A stretch of DNA of 64,000 nt from Comamonadaceae bacterium (GCA_027488735.1 JAIYBB010000004.1:488718-552717), one strand, 5' to 3'; positions 46,015-56,453 are shown, numbered from the stretch's first letter. The notes: generated by a model not told the origin, from the letters alone. Translations and numbers: made by a program.

Positions 46015-46395
46015 ATGAAATTACAGCCTGATCGATCAGACCTCTCAACTATCACCGCATATGGCCCCAGTTGGATCGCCGTTAACGGGAAATCTTATTC
46101 CCACCACTTGCTTGTCAGCGCGCACGGGACAGTAGAACCATGGCTTGGAAACGCTTTATTCAATGACCTGTCCAACCTAAGCGATTTGGTGCTTAAAACA
46201 GGTTGCGAAATTGTGCTTTTAGGCTGTGGGAAAAAGCAAATCTTTATTCCTGCCTACAACTTGATTTCATTTATAAAAAACGGCGTGGGAGTAGAGGCCA
46301 TGGGCACCTCTGCTGCTTGCCGAACTTTCAATGTATTGGCATCTGAAGGTCGCAAAGTTACTGCCGTGTTGCTACTTGAAGAAGCCTTTTTGTAA
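46015..46395 (+). CDS. Mth938-domain protein
   Basis: Compact 126-residue protein of the Mth938/DUF498 family, whose biochemical role is not firmly known (members include a mitochondrial complex I assembly factor, NDUFAF3). The family segments seen are ITAYGPSWIAVNGKSYSHHL, CEIVLLGCGKKQIFIP and GVGVEAMGTSAACRTFNVLA. No ribosome site precedes the ATG. It is divergent from alaA and followed by the peroxiredoxin after 123 bp. Confidence 0.88.
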   Translation: MKLQPDRSDLSTITAYGPSWIAVNGKSYSHHLLVSAHGTVEPWLGNALFNDLSNLSDLVLKTGCEIVLLGCGKKQIFIPAYNLISFIKNGVGVEAMGTSAACRTFNVLASEGRKVTAVLLLEEAFL

Positions 46396-46473
46396 TCAAC
46401 AGCATCAGCAACAAGCAGGCACACAATCCACCGCCAATTTACGCTTGGCCATTTAGAGATAAAATGCGTGCTT

Positions 46474-46492
46474 ACCGAAAAATTTCTTCGGT
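46474..46492 (+). promoter_or_regulatory. Small hairpin in the 5' region of the peroxiredoxin gene
   Basis: ACCGAA (46474-46479) and TTCGGT (46487-46492) with a seven-base loop, ending 26 bp before the ATG. It may be a leader hairpin or a weak operator. Confidence 0.3.
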
Positions 46493-46518
46493 CGTAAAGT
46501 CACAACGGATTCAGAACC

Positions 46519-47004
46519 ATGGCGATTGTTCTCAATAAACACCTACCCGAATTTGAAGCAAACGCCACAGGCGGCATCAAGGTTACCAACCATTCTCACG
46601 TCGGTCAAACCGTTATTCTGTACTTCTATCCCAAAGACAATACGCCTGGTTGCACCACTGAAGCCATGCAATTTAGGGATAAATTCAAGGATTTCACAAA
46701 AGCTGGTGCAGTGATATTCGGCGTATCGCGTGACAACATGAGGTCACATGACAGCTTCAAAGAAAAATTAGAACTTCCATTTGAATTGATTGCTGACACT
46801 GAAGAAAAAATGTGCCATATGTTTGGTGTCGTTAAAAACAAGATCATGTACGGTAAAAAAGTCAAAGGGATTGAACGCAGCACATTCCTCATTGGATCTG
46901 ATGGAATGCTCAAACAAGAATGGCGCGGCCTCAAAGTACCTGGCCATGTAGACGAAGTCCTCAAAGCCGTTAAAGCCCTGAAAAAATCTACTGCTGCTGC
47001 TTGA
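46519..47004 (+). CDS. bcp: Peroxiredoxin of the BCP/PrxQ type
   Basis: Thiol peroxidase reducing organic and hydrogen peroxides. The 161-residue protein has the active-site segment YPKDNTPGCTTEA with peroxidatic C45. The resolving cysteine that many PrxQ proteins carry five residues later is Met here (CTTEAM), and the only other cysteine is C99 (EEKMCHMFG). It may use C99 or an external thiol as the resolving group. It is followed three bases later by the PhoH-family gene. Confidence 0.93.
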   Translation: MAIVLNKHLPEFEANATGGIKVTNHSHVGQTVILYFYPKDNTPGCTTEAMQFRDKFKDFTKAGAVIFGVSRDNMRSHDSFKEKLELPFELIADTEEKMCHMFGVVKNKIMYGKKVKGIERSTFLIGSDGMLKQEWRGLKVPGHVDEVLKAVKALKKSTAAA

Positions 47005-47007
47005 TAC

Positions 47008-48672
47008 ATGCCACTTCCGCCTGCCCCACGAAAAAAAGCAGACCTACTTCAATCGAAGACAACCACACCAAAGTCAAATTTGGTTGCTGGCAAAAAAAAT
47101 AGTACGTCTTCGTTGTCAAACAACATGACTAGGCCTTTGGTCGAACCCAAAGACTTTGCTGAACTTCCCGCCCCTTCAGCCTCAAGACAACCAGAAAAAA
47201 AACAAGCAACTTCTGGTCACAAAACAGATATAAGCGAAATGAAAGCTGAGAAAGTGCGTGCTGTGGTTTCCAAAAAGAAATTATCCGAACAAAAACTCTT
47301 TGTGCTCGACACCAATGTTTTGATGCACGACCCAATGTGTTTGTTCCGCTTTGAAGAACACGACATTTTTCTTCCGATGATAGTGTTGGAAGAGCTCGAC
47401 AGCCACAAAAAGGGCATGACTGAGGTTGCACGAAATGCCCGCCAAACCAGCCGCACGCTTGATGCGTTGGTTGGTATCAGCAACTCTGACATATCTCAAG
47501 GCCTGGAGTTATCTTCAACTGGTCACAAAGATGTGGGTGGAAAACTGTTCTTCCAAACCGTTCCGTTGACTTTTGACCTGCCCGCCAGCCTGCCACAGGG
47601 TAAAGCTGACAACCAAATATTAGGCGTTGTCAAAGCACTCGGTGATGTTTACTCCAAGCGACAAGTGGTGTTGGTCAGTAAAGACATCAACATGCGGGTC
47701 AAAGCTCGGGCCTTGGGTTTACACGCTGAAGACTATCAAAACGACAAGACCCTCGAAGACGGCGATCTCTTGTACTCAGGCGCTTTAGCCTTAGCACCAG
47801 ACTTTTGGTCCAAGCAAGCAAAAACAGTAGAAAGTTGGCAAAGCTCAGGGCACACCTACTATCGCATCAGCGGTTCAGTAGTTGCCAATATGCACATCAA
47901 CCAATTCATCTACTTTGAATCCGCCGGTGAGCCCAGCTTATATGCCAGAGTCACAGAGATTCGCGGTAAATCTGCAGTATTTAAAACTCTTAAAGACTTC
48001 AGCCACTTAAAGAATGCAGCTTGGGGCATCACTACTCGCAACAGGGAACAAAACTTTGCCCTGAACATGCTGATGGACCCCGAGATCGATTTCGTGACTC
48101 TGACGGGTACAGCGGGCACTGGCAAAACTTTGTTGGCTTTGGCAGCTGGCCTGGTACAAGTGCTTGACGAGCGTCGCTACACAGAAATAATCATGACGCG
48201 CGCAACCGTCAGTGTCGGTGAGGACATCGGCTTTTTACCTGGCACCGAAGAAGAAAAAATGGGCCCATGGATGGGTGCCTTGGATGACAATTTGGAAGTT
48301 TTGGGAAAAACTGACACCAGTGCTGGCGAATGGGGCCGTGCCGCGACCAGTGAGTTGATCAAAAGCAAGATCAAAATCAAGAGTCTTAACTTTATGCGTG
48401 GCCGAACATTTTTAAATAAATTTGTCATCATCGATGAGGCGCAAAACCTGACGCCCAAACAAATGAAGACACTCATCACGCGCGCTGGTCCCGGCACCAA
48501 AATCATTTGCATGGGTAACATCGCCCAAATTGACACGCCTTATTTAACAGAAGGCTCCTCAGGTCTCACATTTGCGGTTGACAGATTCAAGGGTTGGCCA
48601 CATGGGGGCCACATCACTCTTGCAAGGGGCGAGAGATCTAGACTGGCGGACTTTGCCAGCGAAGTTCTCTAA
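47008..48672 (+). CDS. PIN domain-PhoH ATPase fusion (PhoH2 type)
   Basis: The 554-residue protein starts with a low-complexity 90-residue region, then a PIN nuclease domain (KLFVLDTNVLMHDPM, acidic D101; IVLEELDSHKKG), then a PhoH ATPase with Walker A TGTAGTGKTLLALAA and Walker B KFVIIDEAQNLTPKQMKTL. PhoH2 proteins are described as linked RNA helicase and RNase activities in some bacteria. Co-translation with bcp (three-base gap) may tie it to oxidative stress, which is inference. It is convergent with dnaB with only three bases between stops. Confidence 0.93.
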   Translation: MPLPPAPRKKADLLQSKTTTPKSNLVAGKKNSTSSLSNNMTRPLVEPKDFAELPAPSASRQPEKKQATSGHKTDISEMKAEKVRAVVSKKKLSEQKLFVLDTNVLMHDPMCLFRFEEHDIFLPMIVLEELDSHKKGMTEVARNARQTSRTLDALVGISNSDISQGLELSSTGHKDVGGKLFFQTVPLTFDLPASLPQGKADNQILGVVKALGDVYSKRQVVLVSKDINMRVKARALGLHAEDYQNDKTLEDGDLLYSGALALAPDFWSKQAKTVESWQSSGHTYYRISGSVVANMHINQFIYFESAGEPSLYARVTEIRGKSAVFKTLKDFSHLKNAAWGITTRNREQNFALNMLMDPEIDFVTLTGTAGTGKTLLALAAGLVQVLDERRYTEIIMTRATVSVGEDIGFLPGTEEEKMGPWMGALDDNLEVLGKTDTSAGEWGRAATSELIKSKIKIKSLNFMRGRTFLNKFVIIDEAQNLTPKQMKTLITRAGPGTKIICMGNIAQIDTPYLTEGSSGLTFAVDRFKGWPHGGHITLARGERSRLADFASEVL

Positions 48673-48675
48673 CGC

Positions 48676-50082
48676 TCAATAATCAGAACCTGAACCCGCA
48701 TACGATTCAAATTTAGTGATGGGCTTGAGGAATGTCAGCTTGACAGTTCCCGTGGGGCCGTTACGTTGCTTACCGATGATGATTTCTGCAACCCCAGGTT
48801 CTTTAGAGTCCTTGTTGTAGTAATCATCACGGTAGATAAACATGATCACATCAGCATCTTGTTCAATCGCACCTGATTCACGCAAATCACTCATCATGGG
48901 CCGTTTATCGGTTCTTTGTTCTACTCCCCTGTTAAGCTGAGACAACGCAATCACCGGGCATTGCAACTCTTTGGCGAGCATTTTCAAACCACGGGAAATT
49001 TCACCCAACTCAGTCGCTCGGTTGTCTCCATCAGCGCCACTGCTGCCGCTCATCAGCTGCAAATAATCCACGACAACCAATCCCAACTTCCCGCAATTAC
49101 GGGCCAATCGCCTGGCACTTGCACGAAGCTCAGAGGGTGTCAAACCCGGGGTTTCATCTATTGATAAAGAAACGTTGCGTAATCTTTCGACAGCCTCTGT
49201 CAGACGCGGCCATTCTTCGTCTAACAATTTGCCAGTACGCAACCGGGTTTGATCGATTCGACCAATGGAACCCACGATACGAATTGCCAGTTGCGAGGCG
49301 CCCATCTCCATAGAAAAAACTGCAACAGGCAATCCCTCGTTCAGCGCAACATTCTCAGCAATATTGATGGCAAGCGCCGTTTTACCCATTGATGGTCTGG
49401 CGGCAAGCACAATCAAATCACCGGCTTGCATACCCGATGTCATCCGGTCAAGATCGAAAAATCCTGTCGGAACACCAGTGATATCGTTTGGGTTTTGCGA
49501 CATCTCCTCCACACGGTCCAAGAGTTGGACCACCAAATTACCCATCGACTGAAAGCCTTGGCGCATGCGCGAGCCTTCTTCGCCAATATTGAATATTTTT
49601 TGCTCGGCTTCATCCAAGATATTGGGAACGGGACGCCCGTTGGTGTTCATGGCGGATGTTGCAATTTCATCACTCACGCTCACAAGCTTGCGAAGAATGG
49701 ATCGCTCTCTGACTATTTCCGCATACCTTCTGATATTTGCAGAACTGGGCACGTACTGCGCCAGAGAATTCAAAAACGCTAGTCCGCCAACTTCATCAGC
49801 TTTACCTTGGCTTTGTAGATGTTCAAACACGGTGATAACGTCAGCCGCACGGTTGCCATTGATAAGCGTGCTAACTGATGAAAAAATGAGCCTGTGCTCG
49901 TACCTGTAAAAATCACCATCACTGAGAATATCGCCAATCTTGTCCCACGCAGAGTTATCAAGTAACAAACCGCCCAGCACACTTGACTCCGCCTCTACAG
50001 AGTTAGGTGGAATGCGCAGTTGTGCAATTTGACGATCAATCGTTGGGGATGACTCTTCAAATTCCGGAAAGACGACAGACAT
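48676..50082 (-). CDS. dnaB: Replicative DNA helicase DnaB
   Basis: Hexameric 5'-3' helicase at the replication fork. The 468-residue protein has an N-terminal DnaG-contact domain (LRIPPNSVEAESSVLGGLLL), a linker, and a RecA-like domain with Walker A ARPSMGKTALAINIA (about 210-224), and VVVDYLQLMSG and LSQLNRGVEQR downstream. No intein. GAGGAT lies before ATG. It follows rplI after 151 bp that include a terminator, so it probably has its own promoter. Confidence 0.98.
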   Translation of the reverse strand: MSVVFPEFEESSPTIDRQIAQLRIPPNSVEAESSVLGGLLLDNSAWDKIGDILSDGDFYRYEHRLIFSSVSTLINGNRAADVITVFEHLQSQGKADEVGGLAFLNSLAQYVPSSANIRRYAEIVRERSILRKLVSVSDEIATSAMNTNGRPVPNILDEAEQKIFNIGEEGSRMRQGFQSMGNLVVQLLDRVEEMSQNPNDITGVPTGFFDLDRMTSGMQAGDLIVLAARPSMGKTALAINIAENVALNEGLPVAVFSMEMGASQLAIRIVGSIGRIDQTRLRTGKLLDEEWPRLTEAVERLRNVSLSIDETPGLTPSELRASARRLARNCGKLGLVVVDYLQLMSGSSGADGDNRATELGEISRGLKMLAKELQCPVIALSQLNRGVEQRTDKRPMMSDLRESGAIEQDADVIMFIYRDDYYNKDSKEPGVAEIIIGKQRNGPTGTVKLTFLKPITKFESYAGSGSDY

Positions 50083-50187
50083 GTTGATCCTCTAAAGCAG
50101 AAATAGTATTGAAATGAATGCCGTTTGTCATTGCATAAGTTTGTGGAGAACAGCCACGAATACCCTAAGAAGCTGTGCATAACTGGC

Positions 50188-50218
50188 AAAAAAAAACCGC
50201 CCCAAGGAGCGGCTTTTT
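50188..50218 (-). terminator. Intrinsic terminator after rplI
   Basis: On the minus strand GCCGCTCC (50213-50206), loop TT, GGGGCGGT (50203-50196) with two G-U pairs, followed by eight T (50195-50188). It ends the rpsF-priB-rpsR-rplI transcript. Confidence 0.9.
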
Positions 50219-50233
50219 AAATCTAAAACAAAA

Positions 50234-50686
50234 TCATGCTGATTCGCCGTAAACAGCAACTTGTACATCGACCAAGACATCCGTGTGCAAAGACACAGAA
50301 ACAGGTGAGTCACCCACAGTTTTGATCGGGCCCTTGGGCATGCGGATTTGAGATTTAGATACCTCGTAACCCATTTTGTTCAATTCTTCAGCAATATCAA
50401 AGTTCGTCACAGAACCAAACAAACGACCATCAACACCCGCTTTTTGAGTGAGTTTGACGGTGGTTCCTTGCAATTTTTCACCTTGGCTTTGGGCGGCCAG
50501 CAATTTTTCGTGGGCTGCTTTTTCTAATTCAGCACGTCGGGCTTCGAACTCTTTGATGGCTTGACCGGTTGCGCGACGCGCCTGGCCAGAGGGAATCAAG
50601 AAGTTACGGGCATAACCGTCTTTGACTTTGACAACCTCGCCAAGATTGCCCAGATTGACGACTTTTTCAAGAAGAATAATTTGCAT
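50234..50686 (-). CDS. rplI: 50S ribosomal protein L9
   Basis: Ribosomal protein of 150 residues, starting [20 protein letters not shown], the L9 N-domain, then the long connecting helix (about 40-75) and the C-terminal domain. ATG 50686 has AAGGAG eight bases upstream. A longer frame to 50746 would lie in rpsR and was rejected. Confidence 0.98.
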   Translation of the reverse strand: MQIILLEKVVNLGNLGEVVKVKDGYARNFLIPSGQARRATGQAIKEFEARRAELEKAAHEKLLAAQSQGEKLQGTTVKLTQKAGVDGRLFGSVTNFDIAEELNKMGYEVSKSQIRMPKGPIKTVGDSPVSVSLHTDVLVDVQVAVYGESA

Positions 50687-50696
50687 GTTGCGCTCC

Positions 50697-50978
50697 TTAG
50701 ATTTTGTGCTGGTCGGTATATGGCAGCATGGCCAAGAATCGCGCACGCTTGATGGCAGTGTTTAACTGGCGCTGGTAAATCGCACGTGTACCTGTCAAGC
50801 GAGCTGGAATGATTTTTCCATTTTCTGCAATGAAGTCGCGCAGAGTATCGATATCTTTGTAATCGATTTCTTCTACACCAGTCACAGTGAAGCGACAAAA
50901 TCTTTTGCGCTTAAAAAGCAAGGATTGTGTATTGCGCTTTGGGCGCTTGTCTTTGTTGAATTTTTTAAAAGTGGCCAT
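50697..50978 (-). CDS. rpsR: 30S ribosomal protein S18
   Basis: The 93-residue protein has the S18 core [20 protein letters not shown], then [19 protein letters not shown] and [11 protein letters not shown]. It is the usual small basic S18, placed between priB and rplI. Confidence 0.97.
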   Translation of the reverse strand: MATFKKFNKDKRPKRNTQSLLFKRKRFCRFTVTGVEEIDYKDIDTLRDFIAENGKIIPARLTGTRAIYQRQLNTAIKRARFLAMLPYTDQHKI

Positions 50979-50989
50979 GTGTGGGGCTC

Positions 50990-51280
50990 CTAAGAAACGT
51001 TTTGATATGAATGAATATGAAAAATGACTGATTTGGACTTTGTGCCAGACGCCAGAAAACCATTGAATAAAAAAGGAGTATGCAGAGGTTGTCGAATTAA
51101 TTTTTCAGCCAATATGCCAACGGCCTTTGACTTTAAATTTAAATGAACTTTTCTGACGATACCTGCTTCTTCAATTTCTGATTCGTGGATCAATTGACAT
51201 TCCACAACAGGTAATCCTGAGGGGGAGTAGCGCAAAGTGGAGATTTCCTCAACATGCGCAATCAAATCGACACGATTCAC
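50990..51280 (-). CDS. priB: Primosomal replication protein PriB
   Basis: Single-stranded DNA-binding protein of the restart primosome; it has an OB fold related to SSB. The 96-residue product has [20 protein letters not shown] and [20 protein letters not shown]. The start codon is GTG, with a weak ribosome site. Location between rpsF and rpsR is conserved in Proteobacteria. Confidence 0.93.
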   Translation of the reverse strand: MNRVDLIAHVEEISTLRYSPSGLPVVECQLIHESEIEEAGIVRKVHLNLKSKAVGILAEKLIRQPLHTPFLFNGFLASGTKSKSVIFHIHSYQNVS

Positions 51281-51295
51281 ATCTGGGCAAAAAAA

Positions 51296-51661
51296 TCAGG
51301 CTTGGAATTCAGTGTGCTGGGTTTTGCGGGCTTCTTCGCGCTCCACTGTTTTCATCATCAAAGAAGGAGCTGTTTCAGCTTTTTTCTTCGAAACAGTCAA
51401 GTGCCTCAGTACAGCATCATTGAATTTGAAAGCATGCTCAAGCTCAGCCATGACTTCTTGATTGGCTTCAATATTCAAACACAGGTAATGTGCTTTGGCC
51501 AATTTGTTGATCATGTAGGTCAACTGGCGTCTTCCCCAATCTTCCAAACGGTGCACTTTTCCGCCACCATTTGTAATCAGGCCTTTGTACCGCTCCAGCA
51601 TCGCAGGTACTTGCTCGCTTTGGTCGGGATGGATTAAAAGAATTATTTCGTAATGACGCAT
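51296..51661 (-). CDS. rpsF: 30S ribosomal protein S6
   Basis: S6 of 121 residues, starting [20 protein letters not shown], with the S18-contacting segment [15 protein letters not shown] and a Glu/Lys-rich tail. AAGGAGA precedes the ATG. It heads the four-gene operon. Confidence 0.98.
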   Translation of the reverse strand: MRHYEIILLIHPDQSEQVPAMLERYKGLITNGGGKVHRLEDWGRRQLTYMINKLAKAHYLCLNIEANQEVMAELEHAFKFNDAVLRHLTVSKKKAETAPSLMMKTVEREEARKTQHTEFQA

Positions 51662-51761
51662 GAACTCTCCTTGTGGATTGAGCCGCCCACAGCGTCGTCA
51701 GTGGTGCGGCAAGGGTGAATAGCCTTACATTGTAATCATTTTTCAGGGCATCCCCCATCAA

Positions 51762-54152
51762 TCAGCCTGCAAGAGCATTCCAAGTAGAAATCACACTGTC
51801 AGGATTAAGTGAAATGGATTCTATTCCTTTGTCAACCAACCATTTTGCAAAATCCAAGTGGTCGCTTGGCCCCTGGCCGCAGATGCCTACATACTTTTTG
51901 TGCTTTTGACAGGCCTCGATGGCTTTGAGTAAGAGAATCTTTACCGCTGGATCGCGCTCATCAAAGTCTGCGGCCAAAAGAGGCATCCCGGAATCGCGAT
52001 CTAAGCCCAAAGTAAGTTGGGTCAAGTCATTTGATCCTATCGAAAAACCGTCAAAGTACTCTAAGAAATCCTCTGCCAACAATGCGTTACTGGGGACTTC
52101 ACACATCATGATCAATTTCAATCCGTTTTCACCTCGAGACAAACCTTGTTGAGATAACAAATCGACAACGCGTTTGGCTTGGTTCACAGTTCTGACAAAT
52201 GGAACCATGATTTGCACATTCGTTAAGCCCATGTCATCTCTGACTCTTCGCAACGCTTGGCATTCCATGGCAAATGCCTGCTGAAAATCTGCACTTAAAT
52301 AGCGTGCAGCTCCTCGAAAACCCAGCATAGGATTTTCTTCCTCGGGTTCATAGCGACTGCCACCAATCAATTTTCTGTATTCATTGGATTTGAAATCGGA
52401 TAGCCGGACAATGACAGGCTTTGGCCAAAAAGCGCCGGCAATGGTGGCCACGCCCTCAGTGACCTTGTCAACAAAAAATGCCTTGGGTGAAGCATGGCCG
52501 CGAGCAACAGACTCCACCGCTTTTTTCAACTCTAAATCGATATTGGGATAGTCCAATATTGCTTTTGGATGAACGCCTATATTGTTGTTGATAATGAATT
52601 CCAATCGGGCGAGTCCTACACCTGCATTTGGCAATTGAGCGAAGTCAAACGCCATGCTCGGGTTTCCTATATTCATCATGATTTTTGTGGGAATGTCTGG
52701 CATGACACCTTGCTTGACTTCGAAAATTTCAGTTTCTAGCAGACCGTCGTAAACAAATCCTGTATCACCTTCGGCGCAACTTACCGTGACCAGACTTTCT
52801 GCCTGCAGCACCTCTGTGGCGTTACCGCAACCCACCACCGCGGGGATGCCCAACTCTCGCGCAATGATTGCTGCGTGACAAGTTCTTCCACCACGGTTTG
52901 TGACGATAGCGCTGGCCTTTTTCATGACGGGTTCCCAATTCGGATCGGTCATGTCAGTAACCAAAATATCCCCAGGCTGAACCGTGTCCATTTGTGAAAT
53001 ATGGCTCACAAGACGCACAGGACCTGTACCAATTTTTTGTCCTATCGCCCTGCCCTCAGCAAGCACAGTGCTTTTGTTTTTTAACTTGTACTTGTGCTCT
53101 GCTTTTCCCTTGGATTGACTCTTAACCGTTTCAGGTCTGGCTTGCAAAATATACAACTTACCATCGAGACCGTCTTTTCCCCATTCAATATCCATGGGAT
53201 GTCCGTAATGAGTTTCAATGACCAACGCATAGTTAGCCAATTGGCAAATGTCTTCATCAGTTAATGAATATCGATTGCGCAACTCTGATGGCACATCTTC
53301 GGTAACAACCAATTTTCCAGTGTCCTGTCTCTCTTTTTCACTGGCAAATTTCATTTGAATCAACTTAGAACCAAGGCTTCTTCGAACAATGGCATTTTTG
53401 CCTGCTCGCAGCATTGGTTTATGTACATAAAATTCATCTGGGTTCACAGCACCCTGCACCACTGTTTCGCCCAAGCCATAACTGGAGGTGATGAACACAA
53501 CATCCTTGAACCCCGATTCAGTATCTATGGTGAACATCACCCCTGAAGTCGCTAAGTCTGAGCGAACCATCTTTTGCACACCAGCTGACAAAGCCACTTC
53601 TGAATGAACAAACCCCTTATGCACGCGATAGCTGATGGCTCTGTCGTTGTACAAAGATGCGAATACTTCTTTGATTTTGTGAAGAATATCTTTGATACCT
53701 TGTACGTTCAAAAAACTTTCTTGCTGACCAGCAAAAGAAGCGTCAGGTAAATCTTCAGCTGTAGCAGATGATCTCACTGCATAAGTTGCTGTTTGAGCGC
53801 CTGCATGGAGTGTGTCGAAAGCTTGTCGAATGTCATTTTCTAAATCTTGTGAAAAAGCTTGGGCCATGATCCAAGATCGGATAGCTGCTCCCGTCTTGGA
53901 CAACTCATTGACATTTTCTGAATCTAAGTTCTTGAGTGCTTCCTCAATACGCAGGTCCAAATTGTCTTGTTTTAAAAACATACGAAATGCGTGCGCAGTT
54001 GTGGCAAAACCTGTGGGTACGATAACACCGGCTGGTAGTTGAGAAATCATTTCTCCTAAACTGGCATTTTTCCCCCCCACCGAGTCCACATCAGACATTC
54101 GCAGGTTTTCAAATGGCACGACAAGTGCCGATGGATTGAAAAGAACAGACAT
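51762..54152 (-). CDS. ppsA: Phosphoenolpyruvate synthase
   Basis: Converts pyruvate, ATP and water to PEP, AMP and phosphate for growth on lactate or pyruvate. The 796-residue protein has the N-terminal ATP-grasp domain ([35 protein letters not shown]), the swivelling phosphohistidine domain with catalytic His in [15 protein letters not shown], and a C-terminal PEP-binding barrel with [19 protein letters not shown] and [12 protein letters not shown] 54152 has GGAG eight bases upstream. It is divergent from its regulator. Confidence 0.97.
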   Translation of the reverse strand: MSVLFNPSALVVPFENLRMSDVDSVGGKNASLGEMISQLPAGVIVPTGFATTAHAFRMFLKQDNLDLRIEEALKNLDSENVNELSKTGAAIRSWIMAQAFSQDLENDIRQAFDTLHAGAQTATYAVRSSATAEDLPDASFAGQQESFLNVQGIKDILHKIKEVFASLYNDRAISYRVHKGFVHSEVALSAGVQKMVRSDLATSGVMFTIDTESGFKDVVFITSSYGLGETVVQGAVNPDEFYVHKPMLRAGKNAIVRRSLGSKLIQMKFASEKERQDTGKLVVTEDVPSELRNRYSLTDEDICQLANYALVIETHYGHPMDIEWGKDGLDGKLYILQARPETVKSQSKGKAEHKYKLKNKSTVLAEGRAIGQKIGTGPVRLVSHISQMDTVQPGDILVTDMTDPNWEPVMKKASAIVTNRGGRTCHAAIIARELGIPAVVGCGNATEVLQAESLVTVSCAEGDTGFVYDGLLETEIFEVKQGVMPDIPTKIMMNIGNPSMAFDFAQLPNAGVGLARLEFIINNNIGVHPKAILDYPNIDLELKKAVESVARGHASPKAFFVDKVTEGVATIAGAFWPKPVIVRLSDFKSNEYRKLIGGSRYEPEEENPMLGFRGAARYLSADFQQAFAMECQALRRVRDDMGLTNVQIMVPFVRTVNQAKRVVDLLSQQGLSRGENGLKLIMMCEVPSNALLAEDFLEYFDGFSIGSNDLTQLTLGLDRDSGMPLLAADFDERDPAVKILLLKAIEACQKHKKYVGICGQGPSDHLDFAKWLVDKGIESISLNPDSVISTWNALAG

Positions 54153-54328
54153 GAAAATACTCCAAAAGTTAAAGCGTTGCGCAGCGAGGCCTTGGAAGGC
54201 AAACCTCACCGGACATGCGGGTAGGCATTGAAAGACTTAGAGAAATTTCTTTCCAATGGCAGCGCATGATTTAATCCTGTAAACCTATTTTAAAGCTTGC
54301 AATACTTCAACCTCATCTAAAGTTTTTT

Positions 54329-55150
54329 ATGCATAACCGAACTGTTTATTTTGTATCAGATGGAACTGGTATTACTGCAGAGACATTTGGCAATGCCATA
54401 TTGGCGCAATTTGAAATTCAAGCCAAACACATCCGACTTCCGTTCATAGATACCGAGGAAAAGGCCCACCATGCGGTTGAGCAAATAAACCATGCCACTG
54501 AGAGGGAAGGCATGAAGCCGATCGTGTTCACCACACTGGCAAAGGATGAGTTGCTAGATATCCTGACAAACGGAACCAATGCACTGCTCATGGATATGTT
54601 CAGTACTTTTGTCAAACCTCTTGAAATAGAGTTGGGCATCAAATCCAACCACCGGATTGGTCGCTTTTCAGACATCAGCAAAAGCAAGGCTTACCACGAC
54701 AGAATAGAGGCCATCAATTTCAGTTTGGCACATGATGATGGTCAGAAAAATACCGATCTAGAAAAATCTGATGTGATTCTTGTCGGCGTGAGCCGCAGTG
54801 GAAAAACACCCACCAGTCTTTATCTGGCCATGCAATACGGGCTCAAAGCCTCCAATTACCCTCTCATTCCTGAAGATTTTGAGAGGCAGCAATTACCCCC
54901 AGCTTTGCTGCCACATTTAAGCAAAATATTTGGTTTATCAATTTCTGCTGACAGGCTCAGTGAAATACGCAACGAACGCCGGCCCAACTCCACTTATGCC
55001 AATTTAGAAAATTGTCAACAAGAAGTATCAGCCGCCGAAATGATGATGCGCATGCACGGCATACGTTGGCTATCAACCACCACCAAAAGCATAGAAGAAA
55101 TTGCAACCACCATCATTCAAGAAATAAAGCCCGAACGACTCACTTATTGA
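54329..55150 (+). CDS. ppsR: PEP synthase regulatory protein (bifunctional kinase/pyrophosphorylase)
   Basis: The family inactivates PEP synthase by ADP-dependent threonine phosphorylation and reactivates it by phosphorolysis. The 273-residue protein begins MHNRTVYFVSDGTGITAETF and has the P-loop VGVSRSGKTPTSLYLA (about 152-167), and RNERRPNSTYA near the C-terminus. The arrangement head-to-head with ppsA, across 176 bp, supports the assignment. No clear ribosome site precedes the ATG. Confidence 0.95.
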   Translation: MHNRTVYFVSDGTGITAETFGNAILAQFEIQAKHIRLPFIDTEEKAHHAVEQINHATEREGMKPIVFTTLAKDELLDILTNGTNALLMDMFSTFVKPLEIELGIKSNHRIGRFSDISKSKAYHDRIEAINFSLAHDDGQKNTDLEKSDVILVGVSRSGKTPTSLYLAMQYGLKASNYPLIPEDFERQQLPPALLPHLSKIFGLSISADRLSEIRNERRPNSTYANLENCQQEVSAAEMMMRMHGIRWLSTTTKSIEEIATTIIQEIKPERLTY

Positions 55151-55156
55151 GAATAA

Positions 55157-55564
55157 TTACAAGCCAATCGCAGCAATGCCCGCTTTTGCAATTTGAGCGT
55201 CTTCAGAGGATTTGACACCGCTTACACCTACCGCGCCAATGACCTGTCCATCTTTGACAATGGGTACGCCTCCCTCAAGCATTCCTTCTATCAGAGGTGC
55301 GGTTAAAAATGAGTATCTTCCCCCGTTGATGATGTCCTCATAGACTTTAGATTCCCTTCTACCCAAGGCTGCGGTTTGCGCTTTGGCAGGAGCGATGTGC
55401 GCAGAAATGGGAGCAGCGCCATCTAACCTTTGTAACCACAATAAATGTCCGCCATCATCCACAATGGCTATGCAAACAGCCCAGTTGTTTTTTGTAGCTT
55501 CAACTTCAGCGGCTTTTGCGATGGCGCTTATATCGGCTGATTCAAGTGTAAATTTGCTTTTCAT
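55157..55564 (-). CDS. HbpS/GlcG-like haem-binding family protein
   Basis: The 135-residue protein belongs to the GlcG/HbpS (DUF336) family: AVCIAIVDDGGHLLWLQRLD, SAHIAPAKAQTAALG and the C-terminal VIGAVGVSGVKSSEDAQIAKAG. Members bind haem or act as subunits next to enzymes; here no enzyme is adjacent, so its role is unknown. ATG 55564 is used because the family begins there; 11 extra upstream codons are non-conserved. Without a signal peptide it should be cytoplasmic. Convergent with ppsR, six bases apart. Confidence 0.88.
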   Translation of the reverse strand: MKSKFTLESADISAIAKAAEVEATKNNWAVCIAIVDDGGHLLWLQRLDGAAPISAHIAPAKAQTAALGRRESKVYEDIINGGRYSFLTAPLIEGMLEGGVPIVKDGQVIGAVGVSGVKSSEDAQIAKAGIAAIGL

Positions 55565-55689
55565 GGTGTTTTTCTTAAGAGAGTTTTGAGTGAGCATAAC
55601 GGCACCCTCTACAGCCGAGTAAATTGAAAGTCATGCATTTGACAACAGCAATTTTTTATGAGTACTTATTTGCTATATAAACCTTATTC

Positions 55690-55719
55690 TTGAATTAACT
55701 TGAATTGATCGCATATGAT
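55690..55719 (+). promoter_or_regulatory. Predicted promoter of the BAX-inhibitor-type gene
   Basis: TTGAAT (55690-55695), 18 bp, TATGAT (55714-55719); start expected near 55726. GAGGAG at 55734-55739 is a strong ribosome site six bases before ATG. Confidence 0.45.
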
Positions 55720-55745
55720 TCAAATCTCAAACAGAGGAGTTTCCT

Positions 55746-56438
55746 ATGAGTGAACAAATCCAAACCATTCCCTACCGCGATTCAGGGCTTGATTCCGCTG
55801 AAAGAAATAAGGTACTCAGAAACACTTATTGGCTTTTGGCGTTGACTTTAATACCAACCGTTATTGGCGCATGGATAGGTGTGGCGACCGGCATTGGTCG
55901 CGCCCTCTCAGGCGGCTTGGGTTTGGTGGTCTTTTTGGTAGGTATCTTCGGCTTTGTCTATGCGATTGAAAAAACCAAGCATTCCTCCAAGGGCATTGCT
56001 GTACTTTTTGGCTTCACATTTTTTATGGGTCTGATGCTGTCCAGAATGATCGGCATGGTGTTGGGATTCAGTAATGGCACTTCATTGGTGATGACGGCAT
56101 TTGGCGGTACGGCAGGCGTGTTCTTCGTCATGGCCAGCTTGGCAACATTCATCAAACGTGATTTATCGGGAATGAGCAAATGGCTATTCGTTGGTGCTAT
56201 TTCCTTGATGGTTGGAAGCATCATCAACATTTTTGTGGGTTCAACAATTGGCATGATGGTAATTTCTGTCATGGCCATCGGTATTTTCAGCGCATACTTG
56301 CTTTATGACATCAAGCAAATCATTGATGGCGGCGAAACCAACTATATTTCAGCGACACTGGCGCTATACATGGACTTGATCAATGTATTTCAAGGCCTGT
56401 TGGCCCTGCTGGGGATCATGGGCGGCGAAAAAGAATAA
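55746..56438 (+). CDS. BAX inhibitor-1/YccA-family membrane protein
   Basis: The 230-residue protein has seven hydrophobic segments from residue 25 to the end and the family signature region FSAYLLYDIKQIIDGGETNY containing the conserved acidic pairs. E. coli YccA and YbhL relatives act with FtsH or as calcium-leak-type channels; which applies here is unknown. It is monocistronic, with its own promoter and terminator. Confidence 0.93.
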   Translation: MSEQIQTIPYRDSGLDSAERNKVLRNTYWLLALTLIPTVIGAWIGVATGIGRALSGGLGLVVFLVGIFGFVYAIEKTKHSSKGIAVLFGFTFFMGLMLSRMIGMVLGFSNGTSLVMTAFGGTAGVFFVMASLATFIKRDLSGMSKWLFVGAISLMVGSIINIFVGSTIGMMVISVMAIGIFSAYLLYDIKQIIDGGETNYISATLALYMDLINVFQGLLALLGIMGGEKE

Positions 56439-56453
56439 TTGTCGCGTTCCTCT

